64,000 nucleotides of DNA, from assembly GCA_001939145.1 (NCBI GenBank), contig LSRX01000056.1, forward strand, positions 114,761 to 178,760, read 5' to 3'. A model generated the notes under the pieces. That model made no database searches. It worked only from the letters and a program-made list of their open reading frames with translations, and was not told the DNA's origin. The translations under genes and the position numbers were made by a program. The DNA comes from Symbiodinium microadriaticum (lineage: Eukaryota; Sar; Dinophyceae; Suessiales; Symbiodiniaceae). Positions 49,861 to 58,302 of the stretch are shown here, piece by piece. Each line of letters opens with the position of its first letter. Position 1 is the stretch's first letter.

Positions 49861-50114
49861 ATGCAAAAGATGCAAACGCCACTATTTCCCAGAGCCCACG
49901 TACGTGTGCGCGCCATCATGTGGCGCTTGAGCGCCTGGCCTAAGCCTTGGGGAACATACCTGAGTTAAGACGGGGATGACAGCAGCCTCAGACAGCCCAG
50001 GACCTGCAGGAAGTTGGAAAGTCAGTGTATCTCTAGCTGCCGAATCCGCAGAAGAAGTTTGCATCACAACCTGCAGCGGATGCCTACTCAAGCAACCTGC
50101 AAGCAAACTGCTTC
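49861..50114 (-). repeat. Direct repeat, left copy (3' end of the large element)
   Basis: About 250 bases match 60,282-60,548 at high identity, including GCCACTATTTCCCAGAGCCC and CTGAGTTAAGACGGGGATGAC. Relative to the right copy it has a 21-bp insertion after CATGTGGC (49,920s), lacks 44 bp after GGGGAACAT, and has a doubled ATGCAAAAG/ATGCAAACG edge. It is also open as a minus-strand frame (49,882-50,352). Confidence 0.9.
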
Positions 50115-50159
50115 CCAGCAAACACCGGCAAGGTAGGGAGGGCACTAGGAGGGAACTGC

Positions 50160-50495
50160 TCACCTGGAAAAGTAAGACTGCATAAGGGAACCAACTCTGC
50201 AGTTCCCAACAAATGCTCTCACGACGCCAACAAATGCAAAGGCAGCATACTGTGTTCGGGGAAGGATCTGTGAACCCAAAAGCATGTCTACTGTCTCGGT
50301 GATGCGAGTCTCCCTGACTGTCAAGGTGTAGTAGGCATCGATCCATCTGCATGTGCTCGCGAAAGGAGCAGGGCAGATCGATTCAGGCTTCAGCCCACCA
50401 ACAACAAAACCGCAGAGGAAAATGCCGAGGAGGCTCACTGCAGACCCGATGATCAAGACATGCTGTGGCCGCAAGTCCCTGAGAAAAGGCCGCAA
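50160..50495 (-). CDS. Membrane-protein-like ORF downstream of the RNase H
   Basis: A 111-codon frame reads a hydrophobic segment HVLIIGSAVSLLGIFLCGFV followed by a loop with two cysteines (SICPAPFASTCRW), an YYTLTVRET strand and a second hydrophobic stretch (YAAFAFVGVVRAFVG). It ends at TTTCCAG|GTGAGC, which is a perfect GT splice donor. It has no resemblance to retroelement proteins and lies between the RNase H end (50,604) and the terminal repeat. I infer a host exon carried in the 3' region of the element, or an exon of a gene that hosted an ancestral copy. The family is not recognised. Confidence 0.4.
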   Translation of the reverse strand: MRPFLRDLRPQHVLIIGSAVSLLGIFLCGFVVGGLKPESICPAPFASTCRWIDAYYTLTVRETRITETVDMLLGSQILPRTQYAAFAFVGVVRAFVGNCRVGSLMQSYFSR

Positions 50496-50603
50496 CTTTT
50501 TTTGATTTGAGGGTACTGTCAGACGAGGGCCAGCGAACCGGTCCCACGCCGGTCATCACATGACGCCAAGGGCTGCGGTCGACTGCCTATACATCGTCGT
50601 CGA

Positions 50604-51605
50604 TCAGCCGAGGCCGAGACTCGGAGCAAGCTGTACACAAGTGCGCTTCGAGGCGCCTGGCCGCCGAAGCGGCTGCAAAGCATCAGCCCATGTCGCCTTT
50701 TCGGAGCCCGCAAGCCGCCGGCGCCGGAGCTGGTTGGCCGCATCATCTGCAGACTGGCTCAGTCGGCGACAGAAATCAGACGTCAGTGGGGCTTCAGGGG
50801 CCCACTCCCTCTGCTTGCCGCGGCTCGGGACCCAGATGATCCGCCAAGACGTGCCGCGGCCGCGGGCCACATGTCCGGCCTGCCGCCGCGCGCTTTCGGT
50901 TAAGGTTCGAAGTTTGCACGTCGCCGGGCGTCGGATCGCCTTACCCACAGCATCACAGTCAATAAGAAGGCGGAGGGTCCTCGAAGGAGTGTCCGTCGTG
51001 GCCAGAGCCACGAGCGCCTCGCACACCGCCAGGAGCTCCATTCGGAAAGCAGCCTGGTCCTCAGCATCGTCCGCTGCAGAAATGGTGACTTCCGGAATCT
51101 CACACACGATGGCGTATGCGCCGACGCCGCTCTGGGACGAGCCATCGGTTGCCATATCGATGTCCAGGATCGCGTCCTGAGCCGGTGCCGCAAAGAAAGC
51201 CGCCGCCAGGGCCGGCTGCGGAGAAGCCGTGTGGGCACTGGGAGCCGGAGGATACTCGGCAATCGAGCGGCCAAAAAGACGTTCTTCAGCTCGGTTCATC
51301 GGCTGGGCGAGGTGTCCACGATCATGTGCCAAACTGGGACAAGTCCAGACCAAGTGAGGCCTGGATGGCCAAGCCTGTCCACACATGCAAGTCGCAACTC
51401 CTTCACCACGGAGCTTTGCCCGGTAGTGCCACCCAGTACCTCCAGTGGCCAATGCTGCGCGTTGCTGTGCCGCATCGTCGGGCCTGCATGTACGCCTTGC
51501 GGTGGCCCTCAAAAGCAAACCTGACCCGAGAGCACGGTTTCGGAAGGTCCAAACCCACGGCCAACCCGGGGGTGTTGCGGTGCAGCTTGTGGAGCACTCT
51601 GCCAC
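50604..51605 (-). CDS. Retrotransposon zinc knuckle and RNase H domain
   Basis: The 333-codon frame first has CMCGQAWPSRPHLVWTCP (about 51,340-51,395), the CxC...H...C knuckle commonly found after non-LTR reverse transcriptases. It then has an RNase H: ATDGSSQSGVGAYAIV gives the first catalytic Asp, FRMELLAVCEAL the Glu, LLIDCDAVGKAI the second Asp, and SADDAANQLRRRR the final Asp near the C-terminal helix. The D-E-D-D set is therefore present. RNase H removes RNA from the RNA/DNA hybrid during element replication. The start overlaps the end of the reverse transcriptase frame by about 200 bases in another frame, so a frameshift lies between them. This is the best preserved domain of the element. 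Confidence 0.85.
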   Translation of the reverse strand: MAECSTSCTATPPGWPWVWTFRNRALGSGLLLRATARRTCRPDDAAQQRAALATGGTGWHYRAKLRGEGVATCMCGQAWPSRPHLVWTCPSLAHDRGHLAQPMNRAEERLFGRSIAEYPPAPSAHTASPQPALAAAFFAAPAQDAILDIDMATDGSSQSGVGAYAIVCEIPEVTISAADDAEDQAAFRMELLAVCEALVALATTDTPSRTLRLLIDCDAVGKAIRRPATCKLRTLTESARRQAGHVARGRGTSWRIIWVPSRGKQREWAPEAPLTSDFCRRLSQSADDAANQLRRRRLAGSEKATWADALQPLRRPGASKRTCVQLAPSLGLG

Positions 51606-52440
51606 AACTCGTTGTCGTAGTCAGCTTGTACTCCTCGATGAGCCACTGTTTGAGGACCGATGGGGAGTCCACACCGATCCTGAAAACACGACGACGGTGC
51701 TCGTCATGGGTGCGAGTGATACACCGGTTGCCAGGTTCCAGTTGCCAGTGGAAGCATTGTAAGGCATGAGCCGCAGCAGGGAAATCCGAGGTTCGTGGCT
51801 CGTTGAGCTTGGCAATGGCGATGTCTTCCAACCACTCCTGTGGAGACGTGAGGGTCCTGAGCAAGTATGCCAGGGCACTCCGGTCGGCCATCCAGTGCAC
51901 GTCAAGTGTCCAGCCTAGCACCTGTCCAATCAGAATTCTGGGGGCCTCTTGGGTAAGTGCCCCGGACAAAGAGGCAACAATCTTCATGCGGATGTGGTTT
52001 AGTGCCTCGGCGGTGGGCTGGGCCACGCCAGCCGCCCAGAAAAGGGCGGAATCACCTTGGTTCGCACAGCCAGACTGAAAGCAGGTTTCCAGCATACCGA
52101 AGCCGGATCTGCAACTTTTCAAGGCACAGCTTAAGAGGGGAAGTGCAGCGGTTGTGAGGTCCAGCTCAATCCCTAGGAACTTGAGTGATGAGACAACTTC
52201 ATACCCCCGAGCAGTGGCGAGGAGCCGCCATGGGCATTCATGCGTGTCCGTAACCAGGTGGCACTTGCGCTGGCTGCATGTGAGGCCGGCGGCCTGGTCA
52301 AACCGGTCACTCCGGTGAATGGCCTCGGGCCGCGGTCGTCGCATCCTGTGATAGTTGCGACACCCACATGATCCTGTCGTCAACATAGATGCCTGCCTCA
52401 ACCTGGGGTGAGGCAACGAACGCAGACCACAAGTAACCAA
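51403..52440 (-). CDS. Non-LTR reverse transcriptase, thumb and connection part
   Basis: The 345-codon frame continues from the catalytic reverse transcriptase frame. AAGLTCSQRKCHLV and VVSSLKFLGIELD (about 52,190) match the region after motif C, where the FLG turn is the conserved primer-grip area. The rest (helical, Trp/His/Arg-rich, for example QWLIEEYKLTTTTSCGRVLH) is the thumb and connection and lacks further sharp motifs. The first part of this frame overlaps the preceding one in another frame, showing a one- or two-base shift near 52,330. Confidence 0.75.
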   Translation of the reverse strand: MVTCGLRSLPHPRLRQASMLTTGSCGCRNYHRMRRPRPEAIHRSDRFDQAAGLTCSQRKCHLVTDTHECPWRLLATARGYEVVSSLKFLGIELDLTTAALPLLSCALKSCRSGFGMLETCFQSGCANQGDSALFWAAGVAQPTAEALNHIRMKIVASLSGALTQEAPRILIGQVLGWTLDVHWMADRSALAYLLRTLTSPQEWLEDIAIAKLNEPRTSDFPAAAHALQCFHWQLEPGNRCITRTHDEHRRRVFRIGVDSPSVLKQWLIEEYKLTTTTSCGRVLHKLHRNTPGLAVGLDLPKPCSRVRFAFEGHRKAYMQARRCGTATRSIGHWRYWVALPGKAPW

Positions 52441-52714
52441 TGCACAGGCTTAAAGTCGGGGAAAGGGGGCATCCCTGAAGCAAACCCGTGTGTGCACGTT
52501 GCCGCTTTGCTGACGTGCATGACTGCACGACAAACAGCCGGAACTGGCTCGCATAGAACCCACTAACAAACCTTATCAGGGAGTGTGGGGCCCCAAGATG
52601 CTTGAGGGCGGTGGTCACAATAGGCGTGGAAAGGCTATCGAAAAAGGAAGTAAGATCCTGCTGAACGTAGGATCGTACCCCCTTGCGCCAAGCACGGAGG
52701 ATACGCTGGTGCAT
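52307..52714 (-). CDS. Non-LTR reverse transcriptase, catalytic palm
   Basis: Motif A is QQDLTSFFDSL (first catalytic Asp), motif B is TGLLQGCPLSPTLSL, and motif C is GIYVDDRIMWV (catalytic YVDD). All three are correctly spaced for a LINE-type reverse transcriptase. The enzyme copies element RNA into DNA at the nicked target. The frame connects upstream to the finger segment at 52,615-52,959 and downstream to the thumb segment, each by a frameshift. Confidence 0.9.
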   Translation of the reverse strand: MHQRILRAWRKGVRSYVQQDLTSFFDSLSTPIVTTALKHLGAPHSLIRFVSGFYASQFRLFVVQSCTSAKRQRAHTGLLQGCPLSPTLSLCIGYLWSAFVASPQVEAGIYVDDRIMWVSQLSQDATTAARGHSPE

Positions 52715-52959
52715 GTCTGCAGTGCTGCGGCCTGGCGCCGAGCCGCAAGCCCGAGGGCTACACCACTGGCAAATCTATCCCATGCTAAGACTTTAAGAAG
52801 AGCGATTGGCCGCGTAGAGCTAGGGCCCTTGTCCAGCAGCACCACTAACGATCTCTGCCAGATGGTCGGAACCCGGCCTTGCTGCAATATGGTGCGCCAT
52901 AGTTTTGAGAAAGCCCGCCACCAACTGGGCGGCATTCGCAGTAACAGGGTGTACAGCAT
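52615..52959 (-). CDS. Non-LTR reverse transcriptase, fingers
   Basis: RVPTIWQRSLVVLLDKGPS and then TRPIALLKVLAWDRFASG match the first two conserved blocks of the domain (P-x-x-W...LLxKG, RPIALL). The 3' part of the frame overlaps the palm frame out of phase. Upstream, 52,820-53,287 (LERWRQKVTTSVEDAVTWVK) is the helical linker between endonuclease and polymerase. Confidence 0.85.
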   Translation of the reverse strand: MLYTLLLRMPPSWWRAFSKLWRTILQQGRVPTIWQRSLVVLLDKGPSSTRPIALLKVLAWDRFASGVALGLAARRQAAALQTCTSVSSVLGARGYDPTFSRILLPFSIAFPRLL

Positions 52960-53448
52960 AAGCCTCCGCTTCCTTAAGGGGGGAATTTGACTGGAGCCGG
53001 AACTCCTGCTCAGCTCTGTGCTTCACCCATGTCACTGCATCCTCCACGGAAGTGGTGACCTTTTGGCGCCATCGCTCCAAACACCGCCGGGGATGTGCAT
53101 CGTGATGTGCCGTAAGTACCGGTTCTAGCATGGCGGCGGCCAGCTCCGGGTTCTCCAAGTCAAGGTGAGGAAGGGCCAAATGCCGGGTGCGACGCAAGGA
53201 ACCAGCCGTGCGATTGAACAGGCACCTATCCCATGGTCGGTGCTGGAGCTGGGCGAGCCGATACGAGAGCTTTCGCAGGGCCCCCAACGCAGGTCATGGC
53301 CGGAATAACCCGGCTTGTCGTGCGAGGCGGGGCGGGGCCTGGGATGCCAAGGGCCGCTTCGAGGTTGAGATGGGTCGGTAATCGCGAGAAAAGCCTCGGC
53401 CCAGTCGGAGATACGAGCCCAGGCCTCGTCAACGCGGCCGGCCGCCAA
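52820..53448 (-). CDS. Linker between endonuclease and reverse transcriptase
   Basis: Two overlapping frames cover this part. The downstream one (start 53,287) is basic and helical: ALRKLSYRLAQLQHRPWDR, then LEPVLTAHHDAHPRRCLERW and DAVTWVKHRAEQEFRL. Position and composition fit the linker of LINE ORF2 proteins. No catalytic motif is expected or seen. Confidence 0.5.
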
Positions 53449-54200
53449 CAGAGCGGTGACATCGAGCGGGGGAAGCAGGGCCTACGCCACGATGATTTAT
53501 GGCACCCAGTGTCTTAGTCATAGCAAACAATGCCACGGTCGAAATCGAGGCGAGGCGAAAAGTGTGCTCCCTCCGTGCAACGAGGTCAGGGTGCATGGCC
53601 GCGAAGTCGATGCGCCGTGTGCCCACAGGGTTCGTCGCCATGGGTGGCCCGTCGCAGGAATCATCAGCCGAACAAGCAGCCCCACACATCAAGGAAGTGG
53701 AAAGGGCACCCTCCTGCTGGGTGCAATTGAAATCCCCGAGCACCACGAAAAGGCCTCCGTACACAGCAATGGCCTCCATCAAGGCTTCATAAGCTTCAGA
53801 GGTTCGGGTCCGGTCAGAGTCAGAGGGATACCCGTAAACATACCACGAGCACGTGAGCGATAGCCTCCTGCATGGGCCATGCCACCACGCCGACGACCGA
53901 TCGGGCCGCGTCCGATTGCACCTGTAATTGAACCGTTTTCATTGGAAGCTTCGAGGCGCATGCCCCGAGAGTCCGGGACCCCGAGGCTAACATGAAGATG
54001 TTTCTGGCGCCACAAGTTCGCAAAGCCAACGGCGCTTTGACGGTGGATGTCCACCTCCTGGAAGGATGCAATGGACACCTGGTGATCGGCCATCATGGCC
54101 TGCGCAGCGTCCACACTGGAGATGCCTTGTTTGGCCAGGTTGCACGTCAGAATCGAGGTGAAGGTGCCTGTGCTGAGGGTACCTCCTCGGTAGGAGATGA
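53429..54200 (-). CDS. AP-endonuclease-like domain of the non-LTR element
   Basis: Two frames together cover the exonuclease/endonuclease/phosphatase fold. The upstream one has LTCNLAKQGISS (metal-binding Asn region, about 54,150) and SIASFQEVDIHRQ (catalytic Glu). The downstream one has GGLFVVLGDFNCTQQEG (GDFN) and GTRRIDFAAMHPDL. The usual terminal SDH motif is not visible: the frame reads ASISTVALFAM at the expected place, so the catalytic His seems lost or hidden by an indel. The enzyme would nick target DNA to start reverse transcription. A frameshift near 53,830 separates the halves. An AP-type rather than restriction-like nuclease fits the L1/I/Tad side of LINE diversity. Confidence 0.75.
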
Positions 54201-54375
54201 CGGCAAAGACGGCTCCTCCTCCAAAGCTTTGCGAGCAGCTTCAAAGTAGATGGGCCTCAGCTGGTCCTTGGTGAATCCCGAAACCGGATTTTGCAGGGTC
54301 CACCTGCGCACCTTCTCCAACGTGTTCAGCTGTGCACGTTTGTATCCTGCCGAACGGGGTGGTGGGCATTGCCTG

Positions 54376-55161
54376 TCAGCATGGGCCTTGCAAAATCGTA
54401 AGGTGAGCTGGGAGCTGGGTGCGCACAATGGAGGCTGCCCCTGCGTTAAGCGAGGTGACCCGGCGCTTGGCAATCATGCTCTCGCGGCACTGCTTCTGCA
54501 GGAGGAGCATCCACTCCTTCGGAGTCACCCTGGGATGGTGGTTTTCGCGGTGGAACCTGCGCAGGTCAGCCATCGCATGGGGGCTGAGATGGGCCGCGGT
54601 CTGCTGTTTAATGCCCATATTGCACAGTGGGCACTTCCAACGAACCTTAACATCACGACTGCACTTGACAAAGTGGTCTAACCGGGGTGTTCGTGCTGCC
54701 AGGCCTTGACCTCCATGGTGGTTTCTCAAGTGCCTCTTACGAACATCCAGCAGCTTGCTAACTTCATTAAGCTTCTTACGAAAAGGGCAAAGCTCACACT
54801 GGAAGACATCCTTGCAGATACCCTTCTGGGCGAGGGAAGAAAGGCGTCGTTGACGTGCAGCCGGCTCGGCAGTGTCCTGTAGGGGCCCGGCACACAGCTC
54901 CCCTACCTCAGTATCAGAGAGGAGGTTCAGAGATTTCAGTGCACCTTCTTTTCTTGCTGGAGCCAGCCGCGGCTCCTCCGGAAAGGGGCCACAGACCTTG
55001 CAGACCTCTGCGGGCCGGGCAGTTTCAATCGATTTGGCACCGGCTCTGCGGCTCGTACCGTTACACCTGGAAGCTCGGCTCCGGCCCAATCGGTGCGGCG
55101 AGGCAGGCTTTTGACTTCGATGCTTGAGTTTTAAGGTTTGCAGTTCGAGGCAAGTGTCCAC
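54376..55161 (-). CDS. Zinc-finger segment of the non-LTR element
   Basis: The 261-codon frame has two probable C2H2 units: CELCPFRKKLNEVSKLL ending RKRHLRNHH, and WKCPLCNMGIKQQTAAHL ending LRRFHRENHH. A CKVCGPFPEEPRL piece near the start may be a third, incomplete finger. Both complete units have unusually long spacing between the Cys pair and the His pair. They lie directly between the OTU motif and the endonuclease. A role in binding element RNA or target DNA is inference from other non-LTR elements with fingers. Confidence 0.65.
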   Translation of the reverse strand: MDTCLELQTLKLKHRSQKPASPHRLGRSRASRCNGTSRRAGAKSIETARPAEVCKVCGPFPEEPRLAPARKEGALKSLNLLSDTEVGELCAGPLQDTAEPAARQRRLSSLAQKGICKDVFQCELCPFRKKLNEVSKLLDVRKRHLRNHHGGQGLAARTPRLDHFVKCSRDVKVRWKCPLCNMGIKQQTAAHLSPHAMADLRRFHRENHHPRVTPKEWMLLLQKQCRESMIAKRRVTSLNAGAASIVRTQLPAHLTILQGPC

Positions 55162-55458
55162 ACAGAGGCCTGAGCATCAATGTTGTGTGGGCTTTTTGCC
55201 AGCCAACCAAACAAGTCCTTTGGCGACGGCGTGATAAAGGCACGCCCCGTCCTTCGCCGCTTCGACCAGTTTGCACTTGTCGGGGATCTGTCTCTGAGAG
55301 AGAGCCCTGCTCTGACCAGCGGAAATTTCCTTGCCCGTGTCATCCTGCGCCGCCGGTTGTTGGACTCGGGTCAGCTTGCTGTCCAGGGGAGACTCCTTTG
55401 GCGTGATCGGTTTCTGCTTCTGGCCTTGGGCACGGACAGGCGCCACAGAGGCCCACAC
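55131..55458 (-). CDS. OTU-type cysteine protease motif of the non-LTR element (partial)
   Basis: KCKLVEAAKDGACLYHAVAKGL (read in two parts: KLVEAAKDGACLYH, AVAKGLVWLAG) is the N-terminal catalytic block of OTU proteases, where DGxCL(F/Y)xA supplies the catalytic Asp and Cys. The frame then ends and continues in another frame (NIDAQASVWTLASNCKP to about 55,131). The C-terminal block carrying the catalytic His was not found. OTU proteases usually cleave ubiquitin chains. In retroelements they have been reported in the Dualen/RandI group, possibly for polyprotein processing. Only the N-terminal half is visible, so activity is doubtful. Confidence 0.6.
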
Positions 55459-55806
55459 GTGTCCTTGTCACCGAATCGGTGGGTTCCTCGAAGTCTGTAA
55501 AGAAATTCGCGGCCTTTGCGACGGTGGTGGATCAAAACCACCTCCGTGAAAGCCTGGTTCAAGACAGTCAGTCGTGACGTCGTCTGGGCCCCAGTGTCCT
55601 GGCACGTTCCGAAAATGCCAAATCCGTGCCACGGCCATGTTGGGGTCACGTGTGCTGCGAGTCCCGATCCGACCGCCGTGGGTAACCAGGCCTATAGAGG
55701 GGCAGCCATGCGGAGGCCACGCTCGAGGTAGGCAGCATCGGGTTCTTCGGGGCCACGTGCCAGCCACTGCACCTGCCGCGGAGGGTCTAGGAATACTCCA
55801 TTGCAT
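55371..55806 (-). CDS. Gag-like segment between ORF1 and OTU motif
   Basis: Two overlapping frames read RDPNMAVARIWHFRNVPGHW, GPDDVTTDCLEPGF and, in the next frame, AFTEVVLIHHRRKGREFLYR. A beta-alpha-beta order with an aromatic RIWHFRNVP strand and a KGREFLYR strand is reminiscent of an RNA-binding (RRM-like) fold, which many LINE ORF1 proteins contain. This is a weak, shape-based suggestion. The frame shifts around 55,520 and again before the OTU segment. Confidence 0.35.
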
Positions 55807-56399
55807 CCACTGGCCGCGAGGAGGCTCGTGACCTCCTTCGTGGCCAGCCTGGCTTTTGCAAAGAGCTGTCTGCTCTGCTTGTGCGCGGTTTCTTCCAACC
55901 AGCCCCAGCTGTCCATCAGCACAACCTTTTGCTCAGCCGCCCAGGTTGCCATGGCCTTCGTGGGGTTCGCCCGGAAAGTCTTCCACTTATCGGCGGCACA
56001 GAAATCTGCCGGAACTCTGATGGTGATCACGACTGTGTCGATGGGTGCCACTTTGACAGCCGTAGCCCTCGTGCCAGCATACCGGGGTGCCTCCTTGCCC
56101 GATGAGAACAGGGTGTCCACATTGGCTTGGCGAAACGTCAAAGTGTTTCCCAGTCGTCCTGGAACTCTCTGCTTGCCGTCCTTATTCAACTCCACCAGCA
56201 TGACACGATAAGGCTTGCTTGTGCCACGCAAAATCGTCGAGACCTTCTGTAAATCCTGCTTGGGGGCGAGAACGACAGCCTCCAGTGTTTGACCATGCTG
56301 CAGCTCGTCTAACTGCACGCCGATGCTGGAATGTGCAACCAACGGACAGTCCCAATCTTGGCCTCTGAGCTCAAAACGCTCTGACTCCTTGCGGCTCAC
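55692..56399 (-). CDS. ORF1 (gag-like) of the non-LTR element, C-terminal part
   Basis: The 235-codon frame is soluble and mixed alpha/beta (for example TLEAVVLAPKQDLQKVSTIL, VVITIRVPADFC, EVTSLLAASGCNGVFLDPP). It overlaps the end of the preceding frame by about 28 bases in a different phase, so the two were probably one protein. No catalytic motif is recognised. Its place directly before the OTU, zinc finger and ORF2 parts makes it the ORF1 or the N-terminal region of a single polyprotein. Confidence 0.5.
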   Translation of the reverse strand: MSRKESERFELRGQDWDCPLVAHSSIGVQLDELQHGQTLEAVVLAPKQDLQKVSTILRGTSKPYRVMLVELNKDGKQRVPGRLGNTLTFRQANVDTLFSSGKEAPRYAGTRATAVKVAPIDTVVITIRVPADFCAADKWKTFRANPTKAMATWAAEQKVVLMDSWGWLEETAHKQSRQLFAKARLATKEVTSLLAASGCNGVFLDPPRQVQWLARGPEEPDAAYLERGLRMAAPL

Positions 56400-57297
56400 C
56401 TTGGTCGGTCCAGCCGCCCTCGTTCTCCGAGATGCTCACTTCTCGCTTCGGCACCTGAGGCGTGCCACCCTTGCCCTTTCCACGAGGGCCTGGGGCCCTC
56501 GGAACGTCATTGACATTCGGTGTCGTCCCGGGCTCCTCCGGCGTTTTCCGCTTATTGGACTTGTCCCCACCTCGCTGCCGCTTGGCCCGCGGCTCGCCTT
56601 TTGCCTCACCCTTGGTGGGGCTCTGCACGCTCTCGTTGTCAAGGCCTCTGCCCATCGCCTCAGCGATAGCCTTTTGAATCAGCTGAGTAATCATTGGCAT
56701 CAGTTGTTGCATGATGCCTTCCATGAGACCCCCCAGCCCGATGCTGCCCCCACCACAACGCAAAGGAGACATGCTTGCTGTCCAAACGTGGGTTTCACAT
56801 CGTCCCTCGGTACCTGCGTTCGTCTCGAGGTCAGGCTTCATGTGGTCGCCCTCCGGCTCGTTGAGGCGGACGGCCCTCAGCAAACAGGTTTGGCCGCTTG
56901 CTGCATCCTCAGGAACGTCCGGGAAGTGCTCGTCATAGAAGACATGGTCCTGGCGCACGGTGCGAGGAGGCTTCAAGAATGGAGGCCGTATTGGCTCTGC
57001 TTTGGAGACCACAGTCAGCTGGGCCAGCTCGGCTAGGCTCGCTCCATCCATCATCACCGCCATCACCGCCCGCAAGAACCAGAAATTCGCGTAAAGGATC
57101 AGCACCCAGCTCTCCTGCCGACACACCTGGGAGCAACCCCTGCCCCCGCTTCGACAGAACTCGGCTTTGACTTTCGGAGCCACATTCCCTGTGTCCCACA
57201 ATCCGGGAATGAGCCTCGCTGAGCTGCATTTGCTCGGAACTTCTCTCTGCGCCGGCCGCCCCACGGGCCGCGAAATCAGCTTCCGTCGGAAGCCCAA
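56371..57297 (-). CDS. ORF1 (gag-like) of the non-LTR element, N-terminal part
   Basis: The 308-codon frame has a helical hydrophobic repeat, GLMEGIMQQLMPMITQLIQK, then AIAEAMGRG, and a strongly basic low-complexity stretch (GEPRAKRQRGGDKSNKRK, PGPRGKGKGG). A self-associating helix followed by a basic nucleic-acid-binding region is the organisation of many gag or ORF1 proteins. The family is not recognised and the start is uncertain; the first about 100 residues may be leader sequence. Confidence 0.45.
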   Translation of the reverse strand: MGFRRKLISRPVGRPAQREVPSKCSSARLIPGLWDTGNVAPKVKAEFCRSGGRGCSQVCRQESWVLILYANFWFLRAVMAVMMDGASLAELAQLTVVSKAEPIRPPFLKPPRTVRQDHVFYDEHFPDVPEDAASGQTCLLRAVRLNEPEGDHMKPDLETNAGTEGRCETHVWTASMSPLRCGGGSIGLGGLMEGIMQQLMPMITQLIQKAIAEAMGRGLDNESVQSPTKGEAKGEPRAKRQRGGDKSNKRKTPEEPGTTPNVNDVPRAPGPRGKGKGGTPQVPKREVSISENEGGWTDQGEPQGVRAF

Positions 57298-57604
57298 ACT
57301 CTCTGTTCACATCCCACAGCATGGTGCAGCCTAAAAGCACAACGGGCCTTCTTCTTGGAGGGCCCCTGTCGTAATTCGAGTCAACTTGTCCCGCATAATC
57401 TTCTCCGTCAAAGCTGCTATCTCGGGCCAGCAGGAAGCACAAGTCTTCCCCCCCGGCCACCCTGCGTCGCCCAAGCAGGGTGTGCTGTCCAGGCTTCGTT
57501 TCATAAGCCGCATCTGCCGTAAGTAATGAAGTCGCCAGCCTCCGGAACTCGGAGCCATTTCGCGCAGAGGTTATCAGCCCAGGGAGGGGTCGCTGGTTTC
57601 CAGC

Positions 57605-58302
57605 TCAGCTTCGTGGAAGCTCCCTCTCTTGAGCCAAAAAAAAAGGCCGCAACGTGCTCTTGGTGTCTCCGACTCGCACTGCTTGTGACACTAGTGCAAC
57701 AATTGCCGCAATGATCGCTGCCTTGGTCCGGGGCACCTTGGATGCAGGAATCTTTGTCGCCAAGTACTTCTTGAGAGTCGGTGCAGAGTGGACCTGCAAC
57801 TGCTCCTGAATGTCTTCCCATCCATGGACTCTCGAAGCATCCACGAGGTGTATCTTCTCCCCATTACACATGAACGTGCGCAGAGACTGCAGGTGCGCGT
57901 GTATCTTGGGAGTCCACTGCACTTCCGGATGCCGCGTAGAGGCCTCTTCGGTGTTGTCGGCTCTGCAGTTCTGCGGGCCAGCTCAGCTCGCATCTTGTGC
58001 ATCTCAGCCATCAATCGATCTTCAGTTTGATTAGCTTCCGCTTTGCGATCTGCTTTGGAAGCTTTTTCAGCAGGGGAAGATGAAGAAGAGCTGGATGAGC
58101 TTAACTTGCGCTTCTTGGTCTCCTTCTTCTTCTTGAGGCAAGGGCTCTTACTTTTTGTGCTTGCGGGAGCCAGGGCTGCGCGAGTCACGAAAGCCATGTC
58201 GACGCCGGCCGCGGCCACGGGAGCGATCACGGTGATGACCATTCGCCCCTTCATCCCTTTCACGGCCATACCCTTTGCTGAAGGATGACGAGCGCCCATC
58301 AC
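57605..58302 (-). CDS. Charged Ser/Lys-rich and helical segment between the two polymerases
   Basis: The upstream frame has SPCLKKKKETKKRKL followed by nine consecutive Ser and then a helix (DRLMAEMHKMRAELARR). A second frame (57,605-57,922) continues VQWTPKIHAHLQSL-like sequence with EDIQEQLQVHSAPTLKKYLA and AAIIAAIVALVSQA. Low-complexity KR/SR stretches like this occur in gag-like regions. It could be the N-terminal part of the downstream LINE ORF1 or the C-terminal part of the first reverse transcriptase element. Confidence 0.4.
57628..57639 (-). other. Possible relict of the dinoflagellate spliced leader
   Basis: The minus strand reads GCC, nine T, then GGCTCAAG. The last 12 bases, TTTTGGCTCAAG, equal the 3' end of the conserved dinoflagellate spliced leader, which is preceded there by GCCA. 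Reverse-transcribed mRNAs carry such relics. The expanded T run and the missing 5' half make chance plausible. Confidence 0.3.
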
